64,000 nucleotides of DNA from contig JAGAIP010000004.1 in NCBI GenBank assembly GCA_017626495.1, positions 107,936 through 171,935 on the forward strand, in the 5' to 3' direction. This document shows, in pieces, positions 9,384 to 16,728 of this stretch (its first letter is position 1; every line of letters begins with the position of its first letter). A model generated the notes under the pieces. The model was not told where the DNA came from, made no database searches, and saw only the letters and a program-made list of their open reading frames with translations. Source of the DNA: Clostridia bacterium. GTDB taxonomy: Bacteria; Bacillota; Clostridia; Christensenellales; Borkfalkiaceae. A program made the translations under genes and the position numbers.

Positions 9384-10279
9384 TGCCGAAACTTATTGTC
9401 ATCGGGGGGCCGACCGCGTCGGGTAAAACGGCGCTTGCGGTCGAGATCGCCAAAAAACTGAATTCGGAAGTTATCTCTGCGGACTCTCTCCTCGTTTACC
9501 GTGATCTCAATATCGGCACGGCAAAACCGTCCGAAGAGGAAATGCAGGGGGTAACGCATCGCATGATCGACGTGGTTTCACCCACGGAGGAGTTTTCCGT
9601 CAGCGACTACGAAAGGGGTGCTATGCCACACATAGAACGCCTCTTGTCGGAGGGAAAGTCTCCCGTCATCTGCGGAGGCACGGGGTTCTATCTGAATGCC
9701 CTTTTATATAAGAGTGGATTCGGCGGAGCTCCTGCAAACGAAGAGATTCGTCAAAAATATGAATTGTTTGCTGAGGAGCGCGGACTCGACGCACTCCATG
9801 AGAAGCTCCGTGAAATGGATCCCGAAAGCGCGTCGATTCTTCACCCGAAGGATAAGAAACGCGTCATTCGTGCCATAGAAATTTTTGAAACGACGGGCAA
9901 AAAAAAGTCCGATCAGAGGGACGAACGTATCGAGCGGTTTTCGTTCGAGGCTTTTACTGTGGATTATCCGAGAGAAGTTCTTTACGACAGGATCAATCGT
10001 CGGGTCGATCTGATGTTCGAGGCGGGTTTGGTTGAAGAAGTGCAATCTCTCCTTGCAAACGGCGTAAGCGAATCGTCGCAGTGCATGCAAGGAATCGGCT
10101 ATAAAGAGGTCGTCGAAGGATTAAAGACAGAGTGCGACATGAATACTGTGTCTGACGTAATTAAGCAAAGGACGAGAAACTACGCAAAGCGTCAGATTAC
10201 CTTCTTCAAGCGAATGGATCATTATCATTATCTTTCTCCCGATTCCGATCAGATCGGGGAAATCATGAGGTTATTATGA
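9383..10279 (+). CDS. miaA: tRNA dimethylallyltransferase MiaA
   Basis: Transfers dimethylallyl from DMAPP to A37 of tRNA, supplying the substrate of MiaB encoded in the same operon. The P-loop GGPTASGKTAL lies at residues 7-17, followed by DSLLVYRDLNIGTAKP, a diverged form of the usual DSMQVYK block. The protein has 298 residues, normal for the family. I placed the start at the ATG that shares its A with the mutL stop (TGATG), because an upstream in-frame start would add 25 non-family residues inside mutL. It overlaps the next gene by four bases (ATGA). Confidence 0.95.
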   Translation: MPKLIVIGGPTASGKTALAVEIAKKLNSEVISADSLLVYRDLNIGTAKPSEEEMQGVTHRMIDVVSPTEEFSVSDYERGAMPHIERLLSEGKSPVICGGTGFYLNALLYKSGFGGAPANEEIRQKYELFAEERGLDALHEKLREMDPESASILHPKDKKRVIRAIEIFETTGKKKSDQRDERIERFSFEAFTVDYPREVLYDRINRRVDLMFEAGLVEEVQSLLANGVSESSQCMQGIGYKEVVEGLKTECDMNTVSDVIKQRTRNYAKRQITFFKRMDHYHYLSPDSDQIGEIMRLL

Positions 10280-11487
10280 CAGACATAATTAAGAGGAGTG
10301 AAGAGGAGCTTGCGCCTCTCTTTGCAAAAGTAGAAGAAATTTCCGAGTACAATCAGGAAAAAGTTCTCTCCGCGTTCAGAAAAAATTCCATTGCGGCAAG
10401 GCATTTCTATCCTTCTACGGGATACGGTTACGGCGACGACGCGCGCGATGCGCTCGGTCAGGTGTTTGCCGACGCATTCGGCGCCGAGGCAGGCATCGTG
10501 TCGCCCAACCTTCTTTCGGGAACGCATACGCTCACGGTAGGACTTTTCGGTCTCCTTCGTCCAAGCGATACCATGCTCTGCGTGACGGGTATGCCGTATG
10601 ATACCATACGCGGCGTTATCTTCGGGGAAGGGAACGGCTCGCTGAAAGATTTCGGCGTGAAGTTCGATTGCGTCGAACTCAAAGACGGTAAAATGGATTA
10701 TGACGGAATCAAAGAAAAGTTGAACGATTCCGTAAAGATGGTCTACATTCAGCGTTCTCGCGGATACGAACTTCGCGACGCGTTTTCCGTCAGTGAAATC
10801 GGAGCCGTCTGCGCATACGTCCGTTCTTTGGGATTCAAAGGCGCAATCTTCGTGGACAACTGCTACGGTGAATTTACAGAAAAAAAAGAGCCCACGGAAG
10901 TCGGCTCCGACGTCATTGCAGGCTCGCTTATCAAAAATCCGGGCGGAGGTCTCGCCGTGACGGGCGGATATATTTGCGGCAAGAAAGATTATATCGACCT
11001 CATAGCGAGAAGACTTACGGCTCCGTCCATCGGTGCGGAAGTCGGCTCTTACGCATACGGTTATCAATATTTCTACGAGGGATTTTTTCTCGCGCCTCAC
11101 GTCGTGGGGCAGGCGATGAAGGGAAGTCTCCTCATCGGAAAGAGCATGGAACTTTTGGGATATGAAAATTTCCCCAAAATTACCGAGACGCTTCCTTCCG
11201 ATATTACGCGCGCCATTCGGTTCCATACTGCGAAAGAGCTCTGCGACTTCATTCAGTCCGTGCAGGATATGTCGCCCGTCGATTCCTTCGTTACGCTCGA
11301 ACCGTGGGATATGCCGGGGTATGACAGTAAGGTTATCATGGCGGCAGGATGTTTTGTCGGAGGCGCGTCCATCGAGCTTTCCGCCGACGCTCCCGTGAAA
11401 GAACCGTACACGGCTTATTTTCAGGGCGGTCTCACCTACGAGCATTGTAAATGTGCGCTCAAACAGATTCTTTCAAAATTGATTTAA
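10276..11487 (+). CDS. ynbB: PLP-dependent methionine gamma-lyase-like protein (YnbB / aluminium-resistance family)
   Basis: Cys/Met-metabolism fold type I PLP enzyme of the YnbB family; its substrate is not established and the aluminium-resistance label is historical. The start of the fold is SIAARHFYPSTGYGYGDDAR, the cofactor contact GTHTLTVGLFG lies near residue 80, and the probable Schiff-base lysine is in GSLIKNPGGG near 218. The 403-residue length matches the family. In many Firmicutes it lies next to miaA, as here, with a four-base overlap. The first codons contain a near-copy of the recurrent palindrome (10275-10287). Confidence 0.9.
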   Translation: MTDIIKRSEEELAPLFAKVEEISEYNQEKVLSAFRKNSIAARHFYPSTGYGYGDDARDALGQVFADAFGAEAGIVSPNLLSGTHTLTVGLFGLLRPSDTMLCVTGMPYDTIRGVIFGEGNGSLKDFGVKFDCVELKDGKMDYDGIKEKLNDSVKMVYIQRSRGYELRDAFSVSEIGAVCAYVRSLGFKGAIFVDNCYGEFTEKKEPTEVGSDVIAGSLIKNPGGGLAVTGGYICGKKDYIDLIARRLTAPSIGAEVGSYAYGYQYFYEGFFLAPHVVGQAMKGSLLIGKSMELLGYENFPKITETLPSDITRAIRFHTAKELCDFIQSVQDMSPVDSFVTLEPWDMPGYDSKVIMAAGCFVGGASIELSADAPVKEPYTAYFQGGLTYEHCKCALKQILSKLI

Positions 11488-11567
11488 GTAAATATCTCCG
11501 CGAATAATATGAGACTCTTAAAGTTATTCTGACTTTTTGGGGTGCGTATCAACGTTTGGTTTTTTTG

Positions 11568-11602
11568 AAAGAAGGTTGCGCTTAACGCAACCTTCTTTCT
11601 TT
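11568..11602 (+). terminator. terminator of the miaB-mutSL-miaA operon
   Basis: AAAGAAGGTTGCG pairs with CGCAACCTTCTTT around CTTAA, followed by a short T-rich run. Bases 11488-11567 before it hold nothing else recognised. Confidence 0.75.
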
Positions 11603-11654
11603 GAGAAAAAGACAGACGCAAATGTCATAACGATAGGAAATTTAATAGCAATAT

Positions 11655-11683
11655 AAAAATCCGCTAATGTTTAGCGGATTTTT
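11655..11683 (-). terminator. terminator of the Xre-type regulator gene
   Basis: Perfect 13-bp stem AAAAATCCGCTAA / TTAGCGGATTTTT with a 3-base loop; it overlaps the regulator's stop codon and could work on both strands. Confidence 0.75.
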
Positions 11684-11900
11684 ATATATGTTCATCAATG
11701 TCAAAAAGTTCGTTCGGTGTTATGTCAAACCTTTTGCATAAATAAACAATTTTCTCATAGTCAAGTTGAATTTTCCCTGTTTCATATTCGCTATAATCGG
11801 CTTGATGTTTATTTAATTCTTTTGCAATTTCTTTTTGAGTGATGCCTTTTAGTTTTCTCGCTGTTTTAAGATTATGTCCCACAATTTTTGCAATATCCAT
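11682..11900 (-). CDS. small Xre-family helix-turn-helix regulator
   Basis: A 72-residue protein that is almost entirely one HTH_3 domain: GHNLKTARKLKGITQKEIAK (residues 8-27) followed by the recognition-helix region KHQADYSEYETGKIQ, ending in DITPNELFDI. It has no sensor domain, so it resembles the regulators of toxin-antitoxin, phage or small mobile modules. A ribosome site (AAGGAAAA) precedes the ATG. It is divergent from the membrane protein gene at 12028, and the 127-bp space between them carries two matching inverted repeats that it probably binds. Both genes are more AT-rich than the core genes on each side, which suggests acquisition. Confidence 0.88.
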   Translation of the reverse strand: MDIAKIVGHNLKTARKLKGITQKEIAKELNKHQADYSEYETGKIQLDYEKIVYLCKRFDITPNELFDIDEHI

Positions 11901-11923
11901 GTCAATTTTCCTTATAAAAATAT

Positions 11924-11977
11924 TATAGGAAAATTTACTATAAAATAATTGACATATAGGAATTTTTCCTATATAAT
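11924..11977. promoter_or_regulatory. doubled operator overlapping the promoter of the membrane protein gene
   Basis: Two inverted repeats: TATAGGAA-AAT-TTACTATA (11924-11942, imperfect) and TATAGGAA-TTT-TTCCTATA (11955-11973, perfect). The second fills the 17-base spacer of a consensus promoter, TTGACA (11949-11954) and TATAAT (11972-11977). The first covers a TATAAT box for the divergent regulator gene (complement of 11922-11927). Confidence 0.8.
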
Positions 11978-12027
11978 AAACACATATAAGGGCTCATATA
12001 TAGTAAAATTATTAAGGAGAAAAGAAA

Positions 12028-12399
12028 ATGGAGAATTTAGATCCGGTACCTCAAAACGAAAAAGAAGAAAAAGAATCAACTTCCAAACAGCGAGAAAAAA
12101 AGAACAAGACAACGGATGAACTGATTGCTGAAAATAGTAAATATTTTAGTTTTTATGAAAAAGCGCCAAAAATATTTACGATCATATTGGGAATAGTATT
12201 TTTCATTTGTTCAATAGTATTCTCATATGTTGCTGAAGCTGAGTCGGAGAATGCCGGGCTTGTTTGGATTCTTTCGATTTTAATAGGCTCTGTTATTTGT
12301 GTTGCAACATATTATTTGTTAAAATTGACATTTTCGTACATAATTTTACATATTTGTTATTTGAAAAAAATAGAAGAAAATACGAAAAAAGAACAATAA
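12028..12399 (+). CDS. small two-helix membrane protein of unknown function
   Basis: Not recognised. The 123-residue protein has a highly charged Lys/Glu-rich N-terminus (1-45) that is probably cytoplasmic, a first membrane helix about 50-70, a short acidic loop (AEAESENAG), a second helix about 78-105, and a basic/acidic tail. AAGGAG stands eight bases before the ATG. Transcription starts from a consensus promoter whose spacer is filled by an operator, so strong expression is probably released only when the neighbouring HTH protein leaves. That layout is seen in toxin-like and immunity-like modules, but nothing in the sequence proves toxicity. Confidence 0.7.
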   Translation: MENLDPVPQNEKEEKESTSKQREKKNKTTDELIAENSKYFSFYEKAPKIFTIILGIVFFICSIVFSYVAEAESENAGLVWILSILIGSVICVATYYLLKLTFSYIILHICYLKKIEENTKKEQ

Positions 12400-12454
12400 T
12401 TATGAAAGTATAGTATACCTTACTTTTTGAGCAAAGATATTTATAAAGCAATAC

Positions 12455-12486
12455 AAAAGGATAACGAAATTTTTCGTTATCCTTTT
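12455..12486 (+). terminator. terminator after the membrane protein gene
   Basis: AAAAGGATAACGAA pairs with TTCGTTATCCTTTT; the tail TTTTAGTT gives a weak T-run. Confidence 0.65.
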
Positions 12487-12538
12487 AGTTATTTATTGAA
12501 AATTCCTATGGAAACTACGCTTTCGCGTCTGCCTTAGT

Positions 12539-14095
12539 TTATTTTACGAGGAGGCTCTTACCCGTCATTTCTGCGGGAATCTCGATTTCCATCATGTCGA
12601 GGAGGGTAGGTGCAAGGTCTGCAAGCACGCCGCCTTCGCGGAGAGAGCAGTTCTTGTATTTTTCGGAGATGAGGCAGAGGGGAACGGGATTCGTCGTGTG
12701 CGCGGTGAAGGGGGAACCGTCGGAATCGATGAGCTTGTCCGCGTTTCCGTGGTCTGCGGTGAGCAGTGCGCTTCCGCCCATGGAGAGGATTTTGTCCATG
12801 ATTTTCTTGACGCATTCGTCGACCGTATGAACGGCTTTTACGGTTGCGTCGATTACGCCCGTATGTCCTACCATATCGCAGTTTGCAAAGTTGAGGATCA
12901 TGACGTCGTATTCACCCTTGTCGAGTTCTGCGATTGCCTTTTCGGTTACTTCCGGAGCGCTCATTTCAGGTTGCAGATCATAGGTTGCGACCTTAGGGGA
13001 GTTGATGAGTACTCTCGTCTCTCCCTCGTTGGGAGCTTCCACGCCTCCGTTGAAGAAGAACGTAACGTGAGCGTATTTTTCGGTCTCTGCGATACGGAGC
13101 TGTTTTTTGCCGAGGGAAGCAAGGTATTCTCCGAGCGTATTTTTCATACTCTGCTTGGGGAATGCAATCTGTACGCCCGTAAATGCCGCGTCATAGACGG
13201 TAAAACATACGAATACGGGGTGCAAAAAGCCCGTTTTTCTCTCAAATGCGGTTCCCTTGGGAACGACGAAAGGATCCTGCGAGAACGCTCTTGTAATCTG
13301 TCTCGCTCTGTCGGGGCGGAAGTTGAAGAAGATAACGGAATCGCCCTCTTCTACGAGCGCAACGGGTTTGCCGTTCTCTACGATATTGGTGGGAAGAACA
13401 AACTCGTCGGTAACGCCTTCGGCATAGCTCTCTTCGAGCGCTCTCTGCGCATTGTCGGCTTTCACGCCCGTGCCTATGGTAAGCATATCGTACGCTTTTT
13501 CAAGTCTGTCCCAGTTGTTGTCGCGGTCCATTGCGTAATATCTTCCGCTCAAAGAGGCAATTTTGCCGTAACCGATTTCGTCCATCTTGGATTGAAGAGC
13601 GTTGACAAAGGAAAGTCCCGAAGTGGGAGCCGTGTCGCGTCCGTCAAGGAAACAGTGAACGTAGGTCTCGGGAACGCCCATCTTTTTTGCCATATCGAGG
13701 AGTGCAAAGAGGTGGGTGATGTGGCTGTGAACGCCGCCGTCGGAGAGAAGTCCCCAAAGGTGAAGTTTTTTATCGTTGTCTATTGCGCTCTGCATGGCGG
13801 AAACGAGGGCGGGATTGGAGAAGAAATCCCCATCGTCAATGGATTTCGTAATTTTCGTGAGATCCTGATACACGATTCTTCCTGCGCCCATGTTGAGATG
13901 TCCGACTTCGGAGTTACCCATCTGACCGTCGGGAAGTCCTACGCTGAGTCCGCTCGCTCCGATTTGTACGGAGGGATACGTTTTCATAAGCTCGTTCACG
14001 TTTTTGCTGCCGTCCATGGCAATCGCGTTGCCGTTCGTATCGGGATTGATGCCGTAACCGTCCATGATGACGATGGCGTAAGGTGTCTTTTTCAT
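12539..14095 (-). CDS. gpmI: 2,3-bisphosphoglycerate-independent phosphoglycerate mutase
   Basis: Manganese-dependent interconversion of 3- and 2-phosphoglycerate in glycolysis. The 518-residue protein starts with the metal-binding IVMDGYGINPDTNGNAI and has the catalytic serine in MGNSEVGHLNMGAGRIVYQD near residue 62. HCFLDGRDTAP, the FFNFRPDRARQ block and the C-terminal TADHGNADKL metal site are all present. The start ATG follows AAGGAG. It has its own promoter and stands alone, away from pgk-tpiA at 34-36 kb. Confidence 0.97.
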   Translation of the reverse strand: MKKTPYAIVIMDGYGINPDTNGNAIAMDGSKNVNELMKTYPSVQIGASGLSVGLPDGQMGNSEVGHLNMGAGRIVYQDLTKITKSIDDGDFFSNPALVSAMQSAIDNDKKLHLWGLLSDGGVHSHITHLFALLDMAKKMGVPETYVHCFLDGRDTAPTSGLSFVNALQSKMDEIGYGKIASLSGRYYAMDRDNNWDRLEKAYDMLTIGTGVKADNAQRALEESYAEGVTDEFVLPTNIVENGKPVALVEEGDSVIFFNFRPDRARQITRAFSQDPFVVPKGTAFERKTGFLHPVFVCFTVYDAAFTGVQIAFPKQSMKNTLGEYLASLGKKQLRIAETEKYAHVTFFFNGGVEAPNEGETRVLINSPKVATYDLQPEMSAPEVTEKAIAELDKGEYDVMILNFANCDMVGHTGVIDATVKAVHTVDECVKKIMDKILSMGGSALLTADHGNADKLIDSDGSPFTAHTTNPVPLCLISEKYKNCSLREGGVLADLAPTLLDMMEIEIPAEMTGKSLLVK

Positions 14096-14141
14096 CGTAA
14101 AAGTCTCCTTTTTCGGGATTTAACCCTTTTTGTTCCATATA

Positions 14142-14170
14142 ATCATACTAAAAAAACACGGAAATGTCAA
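14142..14170 (-). promoter_or_regulatory. gpmI promoter
   Basis: On the minus strand TTGACA, 17 bases, TATGAT, about 46 bases before the start. Confidence 0.7.
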
Positions 14171-14206
14171 GGGTTACAAACAGATAAGAAAAATTTTGTC
14201 TCCTCG

Positions 14207-14235
14207 TTGACAGGCAATGCGGTTTGTGCTAAAAT
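14207..14235 (+). promoter_or_regulatory. promoter of the PHP gene
   Basis: TTGACA, 17 bases, TAAAAT; AAAAGGAG follows before the ATG at 14259. Confidence 0.75.
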
Positions 14236-14258
14236 ACCCGTATTCAAAAGGAGCAACA

Positions 14259-14957
14259 ATGGGATATTTATATGAAACGCATTGTCATACGGCAAGAACG
14301 AGCGCTTGCAGCTTGCTTTCCCCCGAAGACATTGTCGAGTTATACGTCAAAAACGGCTATAAAGGGGTGTTTATCACCGATCATTTTCTCAACGGAAATA
14401 CGACGGTGCATCGAGATCATCCTTCCGCGTCCTATCAAGAGCAAATCGAATATTTTTTTGAAGGCTTTGAGCAAGTGAAAAAAGCCGCAGGGGATAAACT
14501 CGACGTCTTTTTCGGATTCGAGGACTCCTACCTCGGCACGGATATTCTCGTTTACGGATGGAATAAGGAACAGTTGAAAACTATGTCAGACATAATGGAT
14601 CTCTCTATGCGCGATTTTGCGAGATATTGTAAGGAGAACGGAGCGATTGCGGTTCAGGCGCATCCGTTTCGAGAGGACTTTTATATCGACCATATTCGCC
14701 TGTATCCCGATTGCGAGGGCGTCGAGGTCTATAATGCGGGGCGGAACGAGCTCTGTAACAGTCTCGGGAGATTCTATGCCGAGAGTTACGGAAAAATCAT
14801 GACTTCCGGTTCCGATCTGCATAGGACGACGCAACCTATGCTCGGAGGAATGGAATTTGACGAGCCGATCGTTTCGGAAACGCACTTTGTGGAGTTGCTT
14901 CGCAGCGGAAAAGGCAAGCTCATACAAAAAAAGAACGCACTTATTTCTGAAAAATAA
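14259..14957 (+). CDS. PHP-domain phosphoesterase
   Basis: Member of the polymerase-and-histidinol-phosphatase metal hydrolases. Metal ligands are visible in YETHCHTART (residues 4-13), FITDHFLNGN (about 45), the FGFEDSYLG block (about 85), VQAHPFRED (about 145) and GSDLHRTTQP (about 192). With 232 residues it is a stand-alone PHP protein, of the type that hydrolyses small phosphate esters; the substrate cannot be named. The start at 14259 is chosen because it follows AAAAGGAG and begins the domain directly, whereas the upstream ATG at 14217 lies inside the promoter. It contains the second exact copy of the recurrent palindrome. Confidence 0.88.
   Translation: MGYLYETHCHTARTSACSLLSPEDIVELYVKNGYKGVFITDHFLNGNTTVHRDHPSASYQEQIEYFFEGFEQVKKAAGDKLDVFFGFEDSYLGTDILVYGWNKEQLKTMSDIMDLSMRDFARYCKENGAIAVQAHPFREDFYIDHIRLYPDCEGVEVYNAGRNELCNSLGRFYAESYGKIMTSGSDLHRTTQPMLGGMEFDEPIVSETHFVELLRSGKGKLIQKKNALISEK
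14582..14594. repeat. exact copy of the recurrent palindrome TATGTCAGACATA
   Basis: Inside the PHP gene, encoding Met-Ser-Asp-Ile in frame. The motif is the reverse complement of the copy at 2669 and reads the same on both strands apart from its centre. Confidence 0.8.
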
Positions 14958-15017
14958 AACGAACGGCGAAAAACGCTTGCTTTTTTACGGAAAACAGGAT
15001 ATAATGTTTTCCGAGTT

Positions 15018-15107
15018 GCAGAGATGGCAGAGTGGTCGAATGCACACGATTCGAAATCGTGCAAGGCGTTAAAACCTTCGGGGGTTCAAATCCCTTTCTC
15101 TGCGCCA
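15018..15107 (+). tRNA. tRNA-Ser (anticodon CGA)
   Basis: Acceptor GCAGAGA (15018-15024) pairs with TCTCTGC (15097-15103), then discriminator G and encoded CCA. The anticodon stem CACGA/TCGTG encloses loop TTCGAAA, anticodon CGA at 15052-15054. A long class II variable arm and the T-loop GGTTCAAATCC are present. It reads UCG. Confidence 0.96.
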
Positions 15108-15155
15108 AAATGAATGCCGATCGGGATATGAATCCCGGTCGGCATTCATTTTGTT
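15107..15155 (+). terminator. tRNA-Ser terminator
   Basis: Long stem AAAATGAATGCCGA with TCGGCATTCATTTT, continued by CGGGAT/ATCCCG with a mismatch; followed by TTG TTC. Confidence 0.75.
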
Positions 15156-15246
15156 CTTTGCAGGACCTGCGATCGTGAGTGCGGACTCCAAAGATCGGAA
15201 TTTACAGGAAAGCTTCAATTCACGTGGCGCATGAGGAAAAATTCTA

Positions 15247-15498
15247 TCTATTCCGAACGAGCGGTGTTTGTTTGAGGTTTTCAAACAACAGAGTGGCGTA
15301 GAAATATTCGTTGACCTTTCATTGAGAACGTTCTGCCTTGCCGTTGTGTCTTGGCTTAAAAGGTTTCATAAGTTTGCGCTTAACTCCGAAACGATTCAAC
15401 GTTCATTGAAAGGAATCGGTTTTGTCTTTTCAGAAGTGAATACATTCTCAAATGCGGGGGCGTTGCCTTTCGTCGATTGTATTTCTGTGTGGACGTAG
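15247..15498 (-). pseudogene. decayed IS481-like transposase, C-terminal part of the DDE domain
   Basis: On the minus strand two frames together read like the end of an rve-type transposase: EIQSTKGNAPAFENVFTSEK (about 15485-15425), then after a frameshift LNRFGVKRKLMKPFKPRHNG and KAERSQ, a TGA stop at 15319-15321, and KVNEYFYATLLFENLKQ. The PRHNGKxERS block carries the family's third catalytic residue (Glu). The second Asp position, normally in an IQTDNG motif, is replaced by IQSTKG. With at least one frameshift, an internal stop, no N-terminus and no visible inverted repeats, it is inactive. The rest of 15156-15246 shows nothing recognisable. Confidence 0.75.
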
Positions 15499-15518
15499 GG
15501 TGCCGTTCGGCTTTTCTA

Positions 15519-15547
15519 TTGACTTTTATAATCGATTATGCTATAAT
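15519..15547 (+). promoter_or_regulatory. promoter of the Nif11-like/SDR pair
   Basis: TTGACT, 17 bases, TATAAT; AAAGGAG precedes the ATG at 15565. Confidence 0.8.
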
Positions 15548-15564
15548 AATCAAAAGGAGATATC

Positions 15565-15840
15565 ATGGACGGTCGTTTATCACAACTTCAAGCAAGTGCT
15601 TTTCATGATGAGGCGTTGAAAGAGCGTTTGCTCGAAAGCAGAAGAGAAAAAGATCCGATGGCGGCGTTTTGCGCTATTGCAGAGGAATACGGCATAAAAA
15701 TAACACCTTTCGAACTTGCATCGTTGGGAGAAGAGAGCTGCGCCATGATGCTGAGAAGTCAAAACGGCGGAGGCGAGATCGAGCCGATGGGTTGGTCGGA
15801 CGATTACGAGCTTTTTTTTCTTTCCTTGGGTGTGAAATGA
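15565..15840 (+). CDS. Nif11-like small protein (possible leader-type peptide)
   Basis: A 91-residue protein whose first 65 residues resemble the Nif11 leader fold: ALKERLLESRREKD, then AFCAIAEEYGIKITPFEL, the typical 'A-x-E-x-G-(F/I)-x-(I/F)-T-x-x-E-L' pattern. A NGGGE stretch (about 69-73) follows, which resembles a double-glycine leader boundary, and then a 19-residue tail rich in acidic and aromatic residues (GWSDDYELFF). The tail lacks the Cys/Ser/Thr richness of lanthipeptide cores, and no modifying enzyme or peptidase transporter is nearby. Its stop overlaps the next ATG (ATGA), so it is co-translated with the SDR enzyme. Function is unknown; the Nif11 call is by pattern only. Confidence 0.6.
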   Translation: MDGRLSQLQASAFHDEALKERLLESRREKDPMAAFCAIAEEYGIKITPFELASLGEESCAMMLRSQNGGGEIEPMGWSDDYELFFLSLGVK

Positions 15841-16622
15841 ATTATACGCTGATTACGGGAGCGACGGGCGGTCTCGGAAAAGCCTATGTGTTCGAGCTGG
15901 CAAAGAGAGGAGAGTCGCTTTTGCTCACGGGCAGGAGCGAGGAAAAACTCGCGGCTCTCAAAGAAGAAGTGTTGAACTTATATCCCGATTTATCCGTTCT
16001 GACTTATGCGTGCAGACTCGACAGGGAGAAAGAACGGGCAGATTTTTATGCGTTTTTCGACCGAATTTGCCTCTCTTGCGCAGTTTTGGTTGCAGGCGCG
16101 GATATTCAAAAACCGTTTCAGGATTATACCGAGGAGAAACTTCTGTTTCAACAGCGCGTCAATTTCGAGGCGAACGTATCGCTTGCAAAATTCTGCTTTG
16201 AACATAAAGCGGAGGGGTTTTCTCTGCTCGCCGTGAGTAGCGTTTCGGGACTCTATCCTATGCCGTATTTTGCACTGTACAGCGCCACAAAGGGCGCTTT
16301 GACGAGCTTTTTCAGTGCGATTCACTATGAATGGAGAGGGAAAGCGAAGGTTACGGTGGTTATTCCGGGTGCGATTCCGACCCGAGACGACGTGAAAGAC
16401 AATATAAAAACGCAGGGAATTTGGGGCAAACTTGCCGTAAAAAGTCCTGAATTTGTGGCAAAAAATTCGCTGAAAGCGTTGAAAAAGAATAAAATGCAGT
16501 ACGTTCCCGGCTTTTGGAACAACGTGATGCGCGTCGGAACGGCAATCATTCCCCTTACGTGGAAGATGCGCTTTATCGAACGGCGTTGGTCGAAGACGAC
16601 GAAAGACGCGTTTCCGCTTTGA
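15837..16622 (+). CDS. short-chain dehydrogenase/reductase
   Basis: Rossmann-fold oxidoreductase of 261 residues. The cofactor motif is TGATGGLGKAY (TGxxxGxG, residues 7-17). GRSEEKL at about 33 suggests NADPH preference through the Arg after beta-2. The active-site Ser is in AVSSVSGLYP and Tyr-x-x-x-Lys in YSATKG, near residues 140-153. A C-terminal segment (about 215-245) is hydrophobic and basic, so it may associate with membrane. The start at 15837 gives the four-base overlap with the Nif11-like gene; longer frames run antisense-like through that gene. The substrate is not predictable. Confidence 0.88.
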   Translation: MNYTLITGATGGLGKAYVFELAKRGESLLLTGRSEEKLAALKEEVLNLYPDLSVLTYACRLDREKERADFYAFFDRICLSCAVLVAGADIQKPFQDYTEEKLLFQQRVNFEANVSLAKFCFEHKAEGFSLLAVSSVSGLYPMPYFALYSATKGALTSFFSAIHYEWRGKAKVTVVIPGAIPTRDDVKDNIKTQGIWGKLAVKSPEFVAKNSLKALKKNKMQYVPGFWNNVMRVGTAIIPLTWKMRFIERRWSKTTKDAFPL

Positions 16623-16670
16623 GAGCGAAAATCTGTTTTGCGCGAGGATAAAACGTATTACGGATTGTGC

Positions 16671-16699
16671 TTGAAATGTGAAAAACAAGTGTATATAAA
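16671..16699 (+). promoter_or_regulatory. promoter of the SPFH gene
   Basis: TTGAAA, 17 bases, TATAAA; AAGGAG precedes the ATG at 16729. Confidence 0.7.
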
Positions 16700-16728
16700 A
16701 TCACCTATCTATAAGGAGAAAAGCTAAT

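Noticed and set aside
12698..14275. 525-residue open frame antisense to gpmI, and the 533-residue one opposite pgk (34482-36083)
   Set aside because: Both lie against clear glycolytic enzymes and show no domain or translation signal.
15069..15284. Small minus-strand frame across tRNA-Ser ending in RRERDLNPRRF
   Set aside because: The RDLNPR string is the well-known artefact of translating the tRNA T-arm complement; it is not a gene.
15268..15498. 76-residue plus-strand frame after the tRNA
   Set aside because: It is opposite the decayed transposase, which explains the sequence better; there is no ribosome site.
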